64,000 nucleotides of DNA, taken from contig JAPEUQ010000009.1 of NCBI GenBank assembly GCA_027946365.1, forward strand, positions 62,001 to 126,000. The letters run 5' to 3'. The position numbers and the translations under genes are program-made. Of the stretch, positions 39,284-51,854 are shown one piece after another (positions within the stretch are counted from its first letter, which is position 1; each line of letters begins with the position of its first letter). The notes below the pieces were generated by a model, which saw only the letters and a program-made list of their open reading frames with translations, did not search any database and was not told the DNA's origin. Origin of the DNA: Kalmusia sp. IMI 367209. Its lineage: Eukaryota; Ascomycota; Dothideomycetes; Pleosporales; Didymosphaeriaceae.

Positions 39284-41046
39284 ATCTTATATAAGATAAT
39301 ACTCTTAAATAGATTTAACTTTATATATACTAATACTTAGGAGAAGAAAATATAGAAGAAGATATAACTAATTAAATTATTAAAGACTATAATAACTTTA
39401 AAGTTAAAGTTAAATAATTCTTTAAAATCTCTAATAAATAAGCTATTACTAAAAAAACTATTTAGAACTTTAAATAAGTTTAATCTACTATAGAATATAT
39501 TACTAAATTTAGAAAGTACTCTAACTAGACTAACTAGAATGATACCTCTCTCACCGATATATATTAATAAGAACTTAAGGATTTAGTATAAAAAGAACTC
39601 TTATATAGTAGAATTATTACTTAAATCCTTAAGGACCTAAGTAAAGAAGCTATAAGGATTAATATAAAATAATATAATCTCTATAAAGAACTAAAATATA
39701 TTAAAGGATAATATAATTATAGGACCCTAGCTAGTAACTTTAACTATTAAGCTATAAGACCCTAACGCGGACCCATATAGGTATTAATCTATAAAAATAT
39801 CTAGTATACTAGAGAGCTTAATATTATAGAAAAAGGAAGAAAGAAGACTAGAAACCTCTCTAAGTTCATAGAACACAACTTAGATAGAACTTAATATAGT
39901 AAAAACTAGAAGAAGACTAAGATATATACTTATTATAATTATAATAAACTAGGTCATATCGCTAGAAACTATAGATTAATTAAGAAAAACATAGTAATCC
40001 ATTAGTTAAATATATTAACTAAAGCCGATAAAACTAGACTTTAATAAATAGATAATTACTAATAGTAAAGAAATACTAAAAGATAGTAATAAAAAAAAAT
40101 TAACTACTATAAGTTAAGAAATTAAGGAACTGGAATCATAATTATAAGACTAAAGAATAATATATTATATTTTATTTTAATAAAAATACTATAAATTAGA
40201 AGAATATACTAAGTATATTATCTAAAAATAATTTACTTTAGATCTAACTATTAGACTCTAAGAATACCTAGTATATTCTATAATATATCCTAGACTACTG
40301 TAATCTATAATACGTAAAAACTAGTTATAAAGAATATTTTTATAACTACTATATATTTTATTATAAAGATAAACTAGTATATAATAATTTCTTATAGAAA
40401 TAAAATTAATATTAATAGTAGTTATTTAATTACCCCATCAACTAGTATAATATATACCTATGGGATAAATAAAAATATAGTTCTTTTCTAATTATACTAA
40501 TAAAGAATACGTACTTATAAAGATTATTTTAAATAATACTTATTTATAACCTTTATAGTATACCTACTTAAATAATAAATATATGCGATACGCTACGCCA
40601 AAATATAGAAATAATTATAATAAAGCTATAATATATAGTCTAGAATATAAACTAGATAATAAAGAAGATAACTTTATAAATATTATATCTAAGTAAATAT
40701 AGAAGAAAAAGCCTATCCAATAAACTAAGAAATAAGAAAAATATAACTAGAAACTACTTTTATTAGAATAGTCTTTTTAGAAATACTAAATAGTAACTAT
40801 ATTTTATAATAGAACTTAACGCGATTAGCTCTACTAGACTTATAAAACTACTAGTAAAGTTTAATAAATATTAAATATTAATCCTTATTAACTTAGAAGT
40901 ATAATTAAATTATATCTCTAACGCTACTATAGACCATAACGGACTTATTTAATATTATATAGAATATAATAAGAAAGTTTACGTTATAAATAGAAAGATA
41001 ATTAAAGTAATTAAATATAAAATAAAAGGATAGCTAAATATTTAAA

Positions 41047-41268
41047 TGTGAGGTCTAGTTATAGGCAATAGTATATGCTTCACACTAGAATTAATAGTAA
41101 AAGGATAACTCTAGTTATATTAAATAAATAATACTTGACGTTCCTAAAATAAGCGCGCAGCGTAGATTTTACGCAGCTTATTCACTTAGCTTTTTAGCGC
41201 ACTAGACCCTATTAATCCTAGCGTAATATGCCTTAATACTATAGTAACTTTATAATATCCTTATTATA
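41047..41268 (-). repeat. 3' LTR of Gypsy F (minus-strand element)
   Basis: On the plus strand it begins TGTGAGGTCTAG and ends CCTTATTATA; it matches 47422-47642 with RIP-type transitions (TGTGAGG here, TATAAGG in the partner). Confidence 0.85.
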
Positions 41269-41639
41269 GAATCTCCCCCTCTAGCTATAGTCTCTTACAG
41301 CTGCTATAGCCTCAATAAAAACCTCACCTTATAGGAAAAGAAAAGAGTGTCTATAGTATTAGCGTTTTCTATATATACTATAGATATATACTACGCGTGT
41401 GCTATATTTATAATAGGTACGGCGTACGCATTATTATATTAAGATTCTATACCTTTTATTTTTAAGATCTCGCCTACGTAGCGGTAAGTCTATAGTATAA
41501 ATAGATAATCTCTTTTATTTTAATCTTATTATAATACTATATTAATCTTTTTATCCTTAATACTATATATATACTACTTTAGTATATATAAAGCGCATAC
41601 GATTTACTTATCCTAAATTAATTATTATAGTCTATTACC

Positions 41640-42240
41640 TACTCCCTAAGTACATTAAGAAGACTATACTATATAATATATATAATTTCGCGTAGAGCAC
41701 TACTACTAAGTATACTAACTAAGTCACTCTTATTACAACTTATATACGTTATACGTAGAATCTAGTTAAGCTACTAGATAATTATAAGAAGTCTAAGGAG
41801 CGCTATTATGAGTATTATAAGAATAATAATTAAAATAACTATACCTTAGTAGGTTATATAGGTCGTACGCTATATATACGCCTTAGCTAATATTTATAGG
41901 TACTAGTAGTAATAAATGGCCGCTTAAATTATCTTTATAAGCTCTATAACTAGTACTATATTACTATTATTAATATCCCAACTATAGCTACTTATAGGAC
42001 TAATCTAGAGATCTAGGCTTAAGGCGTAAAGTTTACGTGGGCCTAGAAGTAGTTTAACTTAGAGCTAGTAAACTATAGGCGCGTTATAGTATATTCTAGA
42101 ACTTTAATAGGTTTAGCCACCTAAGTTCCTACTATAAGCCTCTAATTTCTTAGTCTAATCCTTTAGAAATAGCGCCGCGTTACTACTACTCTTAAAGCTC
42201 TAGCTAGTCTTATTCCTATTATATAAAGATTAGTATATTT
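41640..42240 (+). pseudogene. Possible extra gene inside Gypsy F, opposite to Pol
   Basis: On the plus strand, antisense to the element's Gag-Pol and between its Pol end and 3' LTR, one frame stays protein-like for about 200 codons if every TAA/TAG is read as a former Gln. It includes 'KSKERYYEYYKNNN' (about 41790-41830) and 'GVKFTWA' (about 42025-42045). No domain is recognised. In RIP-saturated DNA such frames can appear by chance, so this is tentative. Confidence 0.25.
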
Positions 42241-45200
42241 GTACTTTAAATATACTTAGAGTATATACTAATATTTTTTTAAGTTAATACTATAGTCTAG
42301 GCCCTTTAGGCCGCTTAGGCGGCAGGTTAGGGTGGTAGTTAAGATAACTCTAATAATAGTAATAATAATAACGATGGCGGTACCTTAGTAAATCTATTTA
42401 AGTAACTAATTAAGGATATGATTAATAAGATAGTAGGTAATAAAAAAGATAATTAGTAATAGTAGTAATACTAAGTAAGGTACTTAATATATATAGGGCG
42501 TGGATCCTGGAAGCTTATCTTTCTTTTTCTATCTTTTAGTATTTATATTCTAAGTAGATACTCTATAGACTGTATAGTCCCTAAATAATCCTATTTAATA
42601 GTTATACCTCATATACGCCTTTATGCTTCTTAACTTCTTTCTTATAGGTGAAGATCCTTTCTTCTATTTAAAAGTCTATATTAGCTTATCTATATTTTTA
42701 AAATCCGCTTCTAGAGTCTAGGTATTCTAAGATTTATTATAGCCTTTTTAGTAGAGTAGATATTATTATTATCCTTTTCTTATCCTTCTTACTAGGATTT
42801 TTTCTACTTTCTAGATTTCTTCTCCTTTAGGTATAACCTCTAGTAGTAGGGTATTATCTTCTTATTCTTACTTTAGCTTCCAACGTTTAAGGAGTGAAAT
42901 ATAGAAGATATTATAAATATAATAGTTAGGTGAGAGGAGTAAGTAATATATCTATATTCTAACTATATCTTATACTTAAAAAGATTTAATAAACTTACTA
43001 GAAAGCTTTTTACTAAACTAATAGGATATATAAATATATTTTATACTTAGTAATATTAGGTCTCTTTAGCGGAAGGACTCTAGTTTATACTTTTATTATA
43101 GTACTAACTCTAATACTTTTAAACTATTTAAAGATATTCTATAAATGATATTCTTACGCTATATATACGTTTTATTCTATTAACTATATCTAGTATCTTC
43201 CCCTCTTACCTACTATCTATAGGAGGCGTTATAAGGATAGAGTACTTTCTATATATAGTATAGAATGGCGTTATCTTTATAGATTTATATATAGAGTTAT
43301 TATAAGCAAATTAGGCTATTAATAGTAATATAATTTAGTTCTTCTATAAAGTTAATATAAATATCTATAGATACTATTTTAAGATCTAATTCTAGCGTTC
43401 TATTTACTCATCTATTTATAAATAGAAGGTAGTGCTTAACCTATACTTTATCTATAGTTAATAGTATATTTCTGTCTAAAACATAGAGGTGAAGATAGAT
43501 CCTCTATCTAATATAATATCTTTCTATATACTAAACTTTAGGATAACCTCCTTAAAGTAGGCATTAATAAATTATCTTATATCCTATAACTTTAGTACTA
43601 GGATATAAATAGCTATCTTAAAGAAGTGATATATAATCACTAGAATTATATTAAAGATATAGCCTATATAATCCTTAGCTAGAGGTAATCCTATAATAAA
43701 GTCTAGTAAGACTTTCTTAAAGATATCCCCTAGAACTAGTAAAAATACTAGCTTATTATATTTACTATACCTTAGAGCTTTACTCCTTTAGTAAATAGTA
43801 TATATTCTTATATATTTCTAAACGTCTTAACTTATACTAGGCTAATAGTAGGTCCTTTTAATAAGCTTAAGCGTCCTACGTATACTAAAATAGTCTACTA
43901 TACGCATATTATAGTTTTGGAATAGAATCTCTTACCTAATAACTAGTTTATTTAGAATATATAATCTATTATTATATCTTAGACTTCCTTTTATTAAGGC
44001 GTTAAACGTACGCCTTTCTATATTTTTAAGTACTATCCTCACTCGCTAAGCGGGTAATATACTTAATAGTAAAGATATCTCTCTACTAAAGTTACTTTAT
44101 CTTAATAAGTAGATTAGATTCTACTATTATAGGTTCGCTACTAACTAACACCTAGCTAGTAAGTATAATACGTATAGCGTATATACTATAGTACTAGTAG
44201 TAGAATCCTTTATAGATCTATAAGTATCGGTTATATATATCTTATATATACCTAATAAGCTAAGCTTATTTATAGATTCTCTTACTCTACTATATTTATC
44301 CCTTAATAGTAACTTATTCTGTAGGGTAGATAATAAATGAGTTAGTAATAGGTTCTCCTATATATAATCTACCCTTCTTAATAGCCTATCCGTAGGATTT
44401 ATTTTTCCTAGGCGGTATTTCACCTTAAAATTAAAAGCTACTAGATATATTATCTAATATACTTATTATAGACTTAGTCTTTATATAGTACGTATACCGC
44501 GCAGATTATTATAATTACTTAGTACCTAAATAGTATACTATACGCCATCTAAATAATGTCTCCACTATTTAAAATAGTAGATAATAGTAAAAAGCTTAAG
44601 GTTATAAACTTTATAATTAAGCTCTATAGCTTAAAGTTTTCTTAAAGTAAAAGTAACTAGATACCATTTCTAATCTTTAAATAGCTATAATAGGATACTA
44701 GAGATTATAAAAGTAGATATATCTATCTTTAATTAAATAGTAAGTATAGGGTTAAAGTAGCGTAGGATAAACGTATTTAAAAAGCGCTCTTTAAGTTTTT
44801 AAAGATACTCTTAGCTTTTATATTCTACTGGAATTCTTGTTCTTTCTTTAGTAGATCTAATAGAGGAGCGGTTTCTTTTATATAATCTTTAATAAAATAT
44901 TAATAGAAATTTATAAATTCTAAAAATAACTAGAATTCTTTAATATTTATTAATTATAACTATCTAGTTATTATCTCCGTGTGTGTAGGATCTGCGCAGA
45001 TACCTCACGTACTAATAATAAAGCTAAGGAAATATATATCACCTAAGGTGAACATACACTTCCTAAATTAATAAAAAGCTTAGCTTTTCATAATAATTTA
45101 AATATAGAGCGTATAGTACACTAGTAGAGTATAATATCCTTACTATAAGTATAAATAAATATATTATCTAGGTATATAATATATATATAGTCTAGGTACT

Positions 45201-47421
45201 ATACTAGTACCTTATTAATATATATCTAAAAACTCATGGTACGTTTATTAATCTAAAAGGTATAACTAGGTATTTAAAATGATTATATTAAGTTTAGAAT
45301 ATCGTTTTCCACTTATCTCCTACCTGAATCTAAATTCTATAGTAGGTATTATAGAGATCTAGGGTCGTGTAGTAATATACGTCTAATAGGTAATTAAGTA
45401 TCTCTTTAACTAAAAGAGTGTATAATAATCCTTAATAGTAATAGCATTAAGTCCCTATAGTTAATATAAAGTTATAATATTTTATTCTTCTTTAAAATAA
45501 ATAAAATTAGTACTTTAATAGAACTAGTACTATACCTAATCTACCCTTTTTAAGAGTATCTTCTAAGTACTCTCGGAGCACTTAAAGCTCACGCGCTAAA
45601 AGGTTATATAAAGACCTATAGGAGGTTCCTTCCTCTATAATAGAGATTACGTAGTTAGATTCTTTAAATTTTAGAAGAGTAGATACTACTTCCTTATTAA
45701 ATATATCACTATATTTATGTAATATATCTAGGAGGCTTAGTACTTACGCTATACGCGCTTTATTAATATAAGTAAGATATTCTAAGCTTATACTAGTAGT
45801 CTATAGAACTTCTAAAGGAATAGGTTAGAGCTAGTTTACTTAATTTCCTTTTAAAGTTTTATATAGTAATAAGTTATATAGTAGCTTTAGTATAACTCTA
45901 ACGTCATATTTAAGCACTATAACTAAGATGAATATCTCCTTCTTATAAAAATAGATTTTCTAGTAAGAGAGGAACCCTTTTTATTAACGCTATAGACTAT
46001 CGTTATTACATGGCGTTAAACACCCGTATTATCTATTAAATATACCTAGAGTATATAAGTAGCGTAGATACTTTAATATTAGGCTCTAATCTATCTTAGT
46101 TTTAGAAGCTTAGCTTCTTTAATAGGTTGTAAGTCTATCTCTATAGCGATCCTTTAGCTAATTAGACTAATATTAACTTATAGATTAAGAATAGTTTAAA
46201 GTTACCATTCTAGGCCTATATCTCTAGCTACGCTATACATATACTTTATGCCTAATAGAATATATATTAGTAAATATTTTACTATCTCTAGGTTATTAGT
46301 AAGGCTTAATCTTTTTCTATCTTATTAATTTATATAGAGATTTAGTTTAGGTTACTACTCCGGCATTTATTTGCGTAGTAGCTAACCTTATTATATTTAT
46401 AGCATATAATGTTTTTTTTTTATTATAAGGTCTATCTCTATTATTAGATATTTATTAATTTAGTATAACCTCTTTATATTTTACCTTTAATACGTGGCGG
46501 CTGTGGTATTTCTATATTAATAGTATATAGCGTAGATTCCGCTTAAGTATAGAGCCTAACGTAATAAGGTCTTCTTTATAGTAGATACTTAATAATAGTT
46601 AATAATTACCCTCTATAGCTTAGATCTTAACTTTAAGAAAAGGTATTATACCCTTTATTCCTCAGTATAGGGTATAAGTTAATCCTTAATAACATTAAGA
46701 TAGATTATAAAAGAGTAAACTATTTAATCCTTTCATTATATAGTTTAAGTATACGCTATAGCTACTTTTAAACTGCGATTCACTAGATTAGAAAGTAAAT
46801 TAAGTATATACTATTTAAAGTATTTCTAGGTAGATATCTCCCTTAGCCTTAAAGGTATGTTTATAATATATATACTATAACTCTCTAGGGTTATCTCCTA
46901 AGTATTATATCACCCAGATAACTTTATCCACATCTAGTAAGAATTCTTATAGTAGGAGGCAGAAATGCCACCTTATATAAATAAAAGAATTTATAGTATT
47001 CTTTTAAATTTTTATTCTTATATTTAGCTAGATCTTTTAGTTTAAGCGTACGCTTATTATATATTACTAGAAGCGTTCTAGGTATATTTTACTTATATAT
47101 ATTAGTACTTTAGACTTTAACCTCCTTAATAGGAGTAGTTAGACTAGGGGTTTAATTTAAGTTTTTGAGTTCCGTAATTTTAGCCTTAAGGGCGTATAGT
47201 TATTATAGGGCGTGAAGTTTATTATACCTCCTCTCTATAACTAAGATATACTCTTCTAGCGTTAAAGGTAGGCTAGGATTATATATAGGTTATTTCTCTT
47301 CTAAGTATTAGATGGGTGCGTCTTCATTATTCTAAAAGGTTATAGATAAGATTTATCTTTTATTTATTACTTATGTGATTTTGGAGCCATCCTTAGACTA
47401 TTATAATAAGAAGTATTATTA

Positions 47422-47642
47422 TATAAGGTCTAGTTATAGATAATAGTATATGCTTCATACTAGGATTAATAGTAAAAGGATGACTCTAGTTATATTAAGT
47501 AAATAATACTTAACGTTTCTAAAATAAGCGCGTAGCGTAGGTTTTACGTAGCTCATTCGCTTAGCTTTCTTGGCGCACTAGACCTATTAATCTAGCGTAA
47601 TATACCTTAATACCATAGCAACTTCATAATATCCTCGTTATA
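47422..47642 (-). repeat. 5' LTR of Gypsy F (minus-strand element)
   Basis: Partner of 41047-41268. The presumed Gag start lies 32 bp inside it on the minus strand. Confidence 0.85.
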
Positions 47643-50600
47643 TTAAAGATATCTAGAATTTATAAAACTAAATATCCTTAAAGATATAAATAATTAGGAT
47701 ATTATACTAGGACTATTATAGATATAAGAACATAATCTAATAATTAATTAAATAAAAGGAAAAATCTTACTAGTATATTATAATTATATTATAATAGTAA
47801 AGCCTACGTATTAATAAAAATTAATAGTAGATAAAAAGAAAATTAACTATATCTCTTTAATAAAGACGGCCGTAAAGAAAAAAATAAATTAACTTAGTAG
47901 ATACTAATAGCTACTATTAGGTTAAGAAATATAAGTCTATAAGATCTAGTACTACTTATAATATCCCTAATAAATATAGATAATAGAGTTATTTATTTTA
48001 GAAAAAGGAAGGAAGAGTAAATCTATCTAAGTATTAACCCTAAGATTATAATATTAACCTAAAAAAGGAAAAATACTACCCTTTAGAGTACTATATTATA
48101 AGGTAGGAAAAGAACTCTAGTAAGAAAAAGAATTCGTTAAAACTAACTTAATGAAAGGATATATTAGTCCTCTAAATTATTAGTAGTAAGCCTATTTATA
48201 TTTATAGCTAAGAAATATAATTCTAAACTAAGGCCCTATATAAACTATTAATAACTTAATAATATTATAGTAAAAATAGATATCTATTATCTAATATTAC
48301 TAAACTACGTGAATAATTAGAAAAGTAAAGTTATTTACTAGTATAGATTTATAAGATAACTACTATCTAATTAGAATAAAGAAAGATAATAAATAGAAAA
48401 TAGTTTTTAAAATAAGATATAGATTATTTAAATATAACGTAATATCTTTTAGATTTATTAATATACTAGCTATATTTTAAGTACTAATTAATAATATATT
48501 AAGGAACACCTTAATATCTTTATAATAGTATATCTAGACGACATCCTAATTTACTTAAAAAATAAAGAGGACTATAAAGAATATATTAAAATCGTATTAT
48601 ATATACTAGATAAAGTATATCTATAAATTAAACTATAAAAATATAAGTTTTATATAATAGAACTTAAATTCCTTAGATATATTATTAATACTAGAGAAAT
48701 CTGAATAATACTAGATAAAATAGAATATATTAAGAATTAGCCTATACCTAAAATAGCTAAGAATATCTAAAAGTTTATTAGATTCTATAGATTTAATAGA
48801 TAGTTTATTAAAGACTACTTTAAAATTATAATACCTTTAACTAATTTTATTAAAAAAGACACACCCTTTATATAGATAGACGAATGTGGAATAGCTTTTT
48901 AAATACTTAAAATAGTATATATAATAGAATTAGTTTTAATCTACTACTAGAATAATAAGCCTTTACGCTTTAAAATAGATACTAGTGACCTAGCGATAGG
49001 CATATATATAAAATAAAAATAAAATAAATAATAATATCTAGTAGTCTACTACTTATATAAGTTTAATAACGTGGAAATAAGATATAATATTTATAATAAA
49101 GAACTATATATAATAGTAAAAGTCTTTAAGTACTAGAGATTCTACTCTCTTAGTTACTTAAGCCTAGAAATCTATATAGATTATAAAAACTTACTTAGGT
49201 TTATAACTATAAAGAACTTACACCTAGATAATAATAATAGTTATAAATTATAGGCTAATATAAGTTTAAAATTATCTATATAATAGAAAAAGAAAATAGT
49301 AGAGTAGATATACTAAGTAGAAGAAATAACCTAGTAGACGGAAAAGAAAAAATATACTTAGTAATACTAAAGAAATTATCTAATAAAACCTTAGAATCTA
49401 CTATAAAACTTAATCTTTTACTATTAGTTATAAGGAACGTACTAAGATATTTATAAGAAGAACTCATTTGATAATACCATAATAGTCTAATATATAAATA
49501 CTCTAGTATTAAAAGAATTATAGAACTAATCTAGTAAAATTATATCTTTAGAGGAATAAAAGAAATAGTAACTAGATATATTTAGAAATATATAGACTAT
49601 TAAAGAAATAAGTATATAATATATATTAAATATAAAGAAATATAAGTAATTAAGATATTAATAATATTTTAAAAGATATCTTAATAGACTTCATAATAGG
49701 ACTACCCTCATTAAAGAATTCTATAATAGGAACGAAATATAACGCTATATTAGTTATAGTAGACTAATTTACTAAATATATTAAGTTACTTTTATATATA
49801 ACTAGGATAACTACTAAAGAACTAGGGTTCTTACTCCTAAATTAATATATTAGACACTATAGGATACTAAAGATAATAATTAGTAATAGAGATAAACTAT
49901 TTATATCTAACTATTAAATAACCTTAATAATATTTATTAGAATAAAAAGAAAATTATTAATAGTATATTATCTATAAATAAATGGATAAATGGAAAGAAT
50001 AAACTAAATAATAGAAATATACCTTAGAATATACTATAATAAAATAAAAATAACTAGATTTCTTTACTATTAATAGTATAACTAGTATAGAATAATAATA
50101 TATTAGTAGTAATAGGAATAACACTATATTATATAAATTATAGAATATATCTATATCTTTTTAATTAAATAATACCGACATAAGTAAAAGTAAAAAAGTA
50201 ATATAGAATATAGAAAGTATAAAATAAATATATATAGAATTATAAAAGAACCTTATTATAAAATAGTAATAAAGCATCTTTTATATTAATAGAAAATAAA
50301 AAAGGCACCTTAGCTAAAGAAGGGGATAAAGTATATCTACTTATAAGAAATTTAAAAATATAAAAATAAAAATATAAAAAACTAGACTATATTAAAGTTA
50401 GACTATTTTTTTATATTAAAGTAAATATTATTAATAAACTATAAACTAGAACTACTATAAAACGCGAAGATATACCTAGTATTTTATATATTATTACTAG
50501 AACCTACTAATAATAATATACTAGTTAAGATAACTTTCTATTACTAACTAGAAGAAGAAACTAAATTTAAAGTAGAAGTACTCCTTAACTACTAAAAAGT

Positions 50601-51157
50601 TAAAAGAAATAACTAAACTCTATAAGAATAGTTAATTAAATAGAAAGGATATCCGTATTCTAAAAATATTTAGGAACTAGAAAATAAACTCTAAAGAAAC
50701 TATAAATAACTCCTTAATTAAACTAAAAGAAGAATATACTATAAATATATCTAGTATAAATTATATACTACTAATAGATATAGAACTTAAAGAAACTATA
50801 GTAAAATTATTTAGTATATCTAGTATAGTCTATATTACTAGAGAATAAGCTATAGTAGTATTTAATATAGGATAAGATTTAGTTATAATTATCTTTCTAT
50901 TTACTACTATATTTACTATTATATATAAAGTCTTTTTATATATATACTTTTTAGTTTATACTAATATCTTTTTATTCTATAATAATTAAATTATTATTAT
51001 ATTTAATAACTTTTTATTCTTTTCTACCTTCTTCTAATACTCCTTATGAGTCTTATCTAATTAACATACTTAAGAATAAGTGGAGTTAGACCACGCTTAT
51101 CTAATTATAGTAAAATTAAAATATATAATTTAGAATAAATTACTAAGGAGGGGATAA

Positions 51158-51539
51158 TATTAAAATCTAAAATTTTAAAGAGGGCCTACGCCTATTTTAT
51201 ATATAATTACTAGCTCTTATTTACTAATAGTTATTATAACTATATTATAGATATTAAGGTATATAACTGCTCCCTAAAGAAGCGCTTTATAGTAAATATT
51301 TTATAGTAAGTACTCTATAGAGAGTACTTTCTATAATAGAGTACCTAGCTAGGGAATATATAATCTATATATAAACTCTCCTATATAGTTTATATTTAAC
51401 CTAAGTTATAATCTTAGAATAAATTAGTAATCTATCTTTTAAATTCTTTAATCTCTTATCTACTTCCTCTAATTATACTCTTACCTAAGAATTAATCACT
51501 AATCTCTTAGGACTAGCTACCCCGAGTTAGGCTTTAATA
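51158..51539 (+). repeat. 3' LTR of Gypsy B
   Basis: Starts TATTAAAATC after the purine tract GGAGGGGATAA and ends CTTTAATA. Its last 170 bases match Gypsy A's LTR (10210-10371) closely; the first half differs more (about 51200-51370), so the two LTRs belong to related but distinct subfamilies. Confidence 0.7.
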
Positions 51540-51644
51540 ATCCTACGTAGTAGGAGTATTCTTAGACTTAGATTATCTAGAGCTTATAGAGGTAAATTAA
51601 TCTAGACTACTTATTAGAATTTTTAAATAATTTAAATATTATAT

Positions 51645-51830
51645 TATTAAGTATAGTAGTATAGCCTTAACTTTAGGGAATTAATAGTAGATTATAAAAT
51701 AGATAAATTACTAATAGATAAAGCTAATTAGCTTTTCTAATATATAGTCTTATATTATATAATAAATCTAGATAGTACCTAATAGCGTTAGATAGCGCTT
51801 ACTAAGTACTATAGACCTCGATATATAATA
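51645..51830 (-). repeat. Solo LTR of the Gypsy D family
   Basis: Matches the Gypsy D LTR (13706-13891) end to end with RIP-type transitions and has no Pol beside it. Directly to its right, 51831-51854 repeats the last 24 bases of the Gypsy A/B LTR (GCTACCCTAAGTTAGG...), so it appears to have inserted next to or into another LTR remnant. Confidence 0.5.
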
Positions 51831-51854
51831 GCTACCCTAAGTTAGGCTTTAATA

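Larger units (their letters stand above)
41047..47642 (-). mobile_element. Gypsy F: full-length RIP-degraded Ty3/Gypsy nested in Gypsy B, minus strand
   Basis: Two LTRs of about 222 bp bound the element and the 5-bp duplication TTAAA flanks it (41042-41046 and 47643-47647). On the minus strand a Gag start is seen at 47390 ('MAPKSHK', then Gln-type stops), and reverse transcriptase at about 45150-45190 ('YLDNIFIY'). Integrase is expected at about 44500-43000 but not confirmed. A purine tract AGAGGGGGAGATTC adjoins the 3' LTR (41269-41290, minus strand). Comparison with Gypsy A (6310-6340) shows that the host sequence is continuous when F and one TTAAA are removed. Confidence 0.85.
39284..51539 (+). 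mobile_element. Gypsy B: RIP-degraded Ty3/Gypsy, 5'-truncated, carrying nested Gypsy F
   Basis: Plus-strand Gag remnants (39400-40000) end in a zinc-knuckle relic: 'KLGHIARN' survives near 39945-39970 with its Cys codons mutated. Protease follows (about 40190-40500). After the nested element, Pol resumes: reverse transcriptase about 48200-48560 ('YLDDILIYLK' near 48530-48555), RNase H about 48960-49310, integrase about 49450-49860, then a 3' LTR. It is a close relative of Gypsy A throughout. The 5' LTR and first part of Gag are missing because the element starts at the end of hAT copy 2. Confidence 0.8.

Noticed and set aside
49276..49467. 63-codon minus-strand frame
   Set aside because: Antisense to Gypsy B RNase H/integrase remnants; chance opening in AT-rich DNA.
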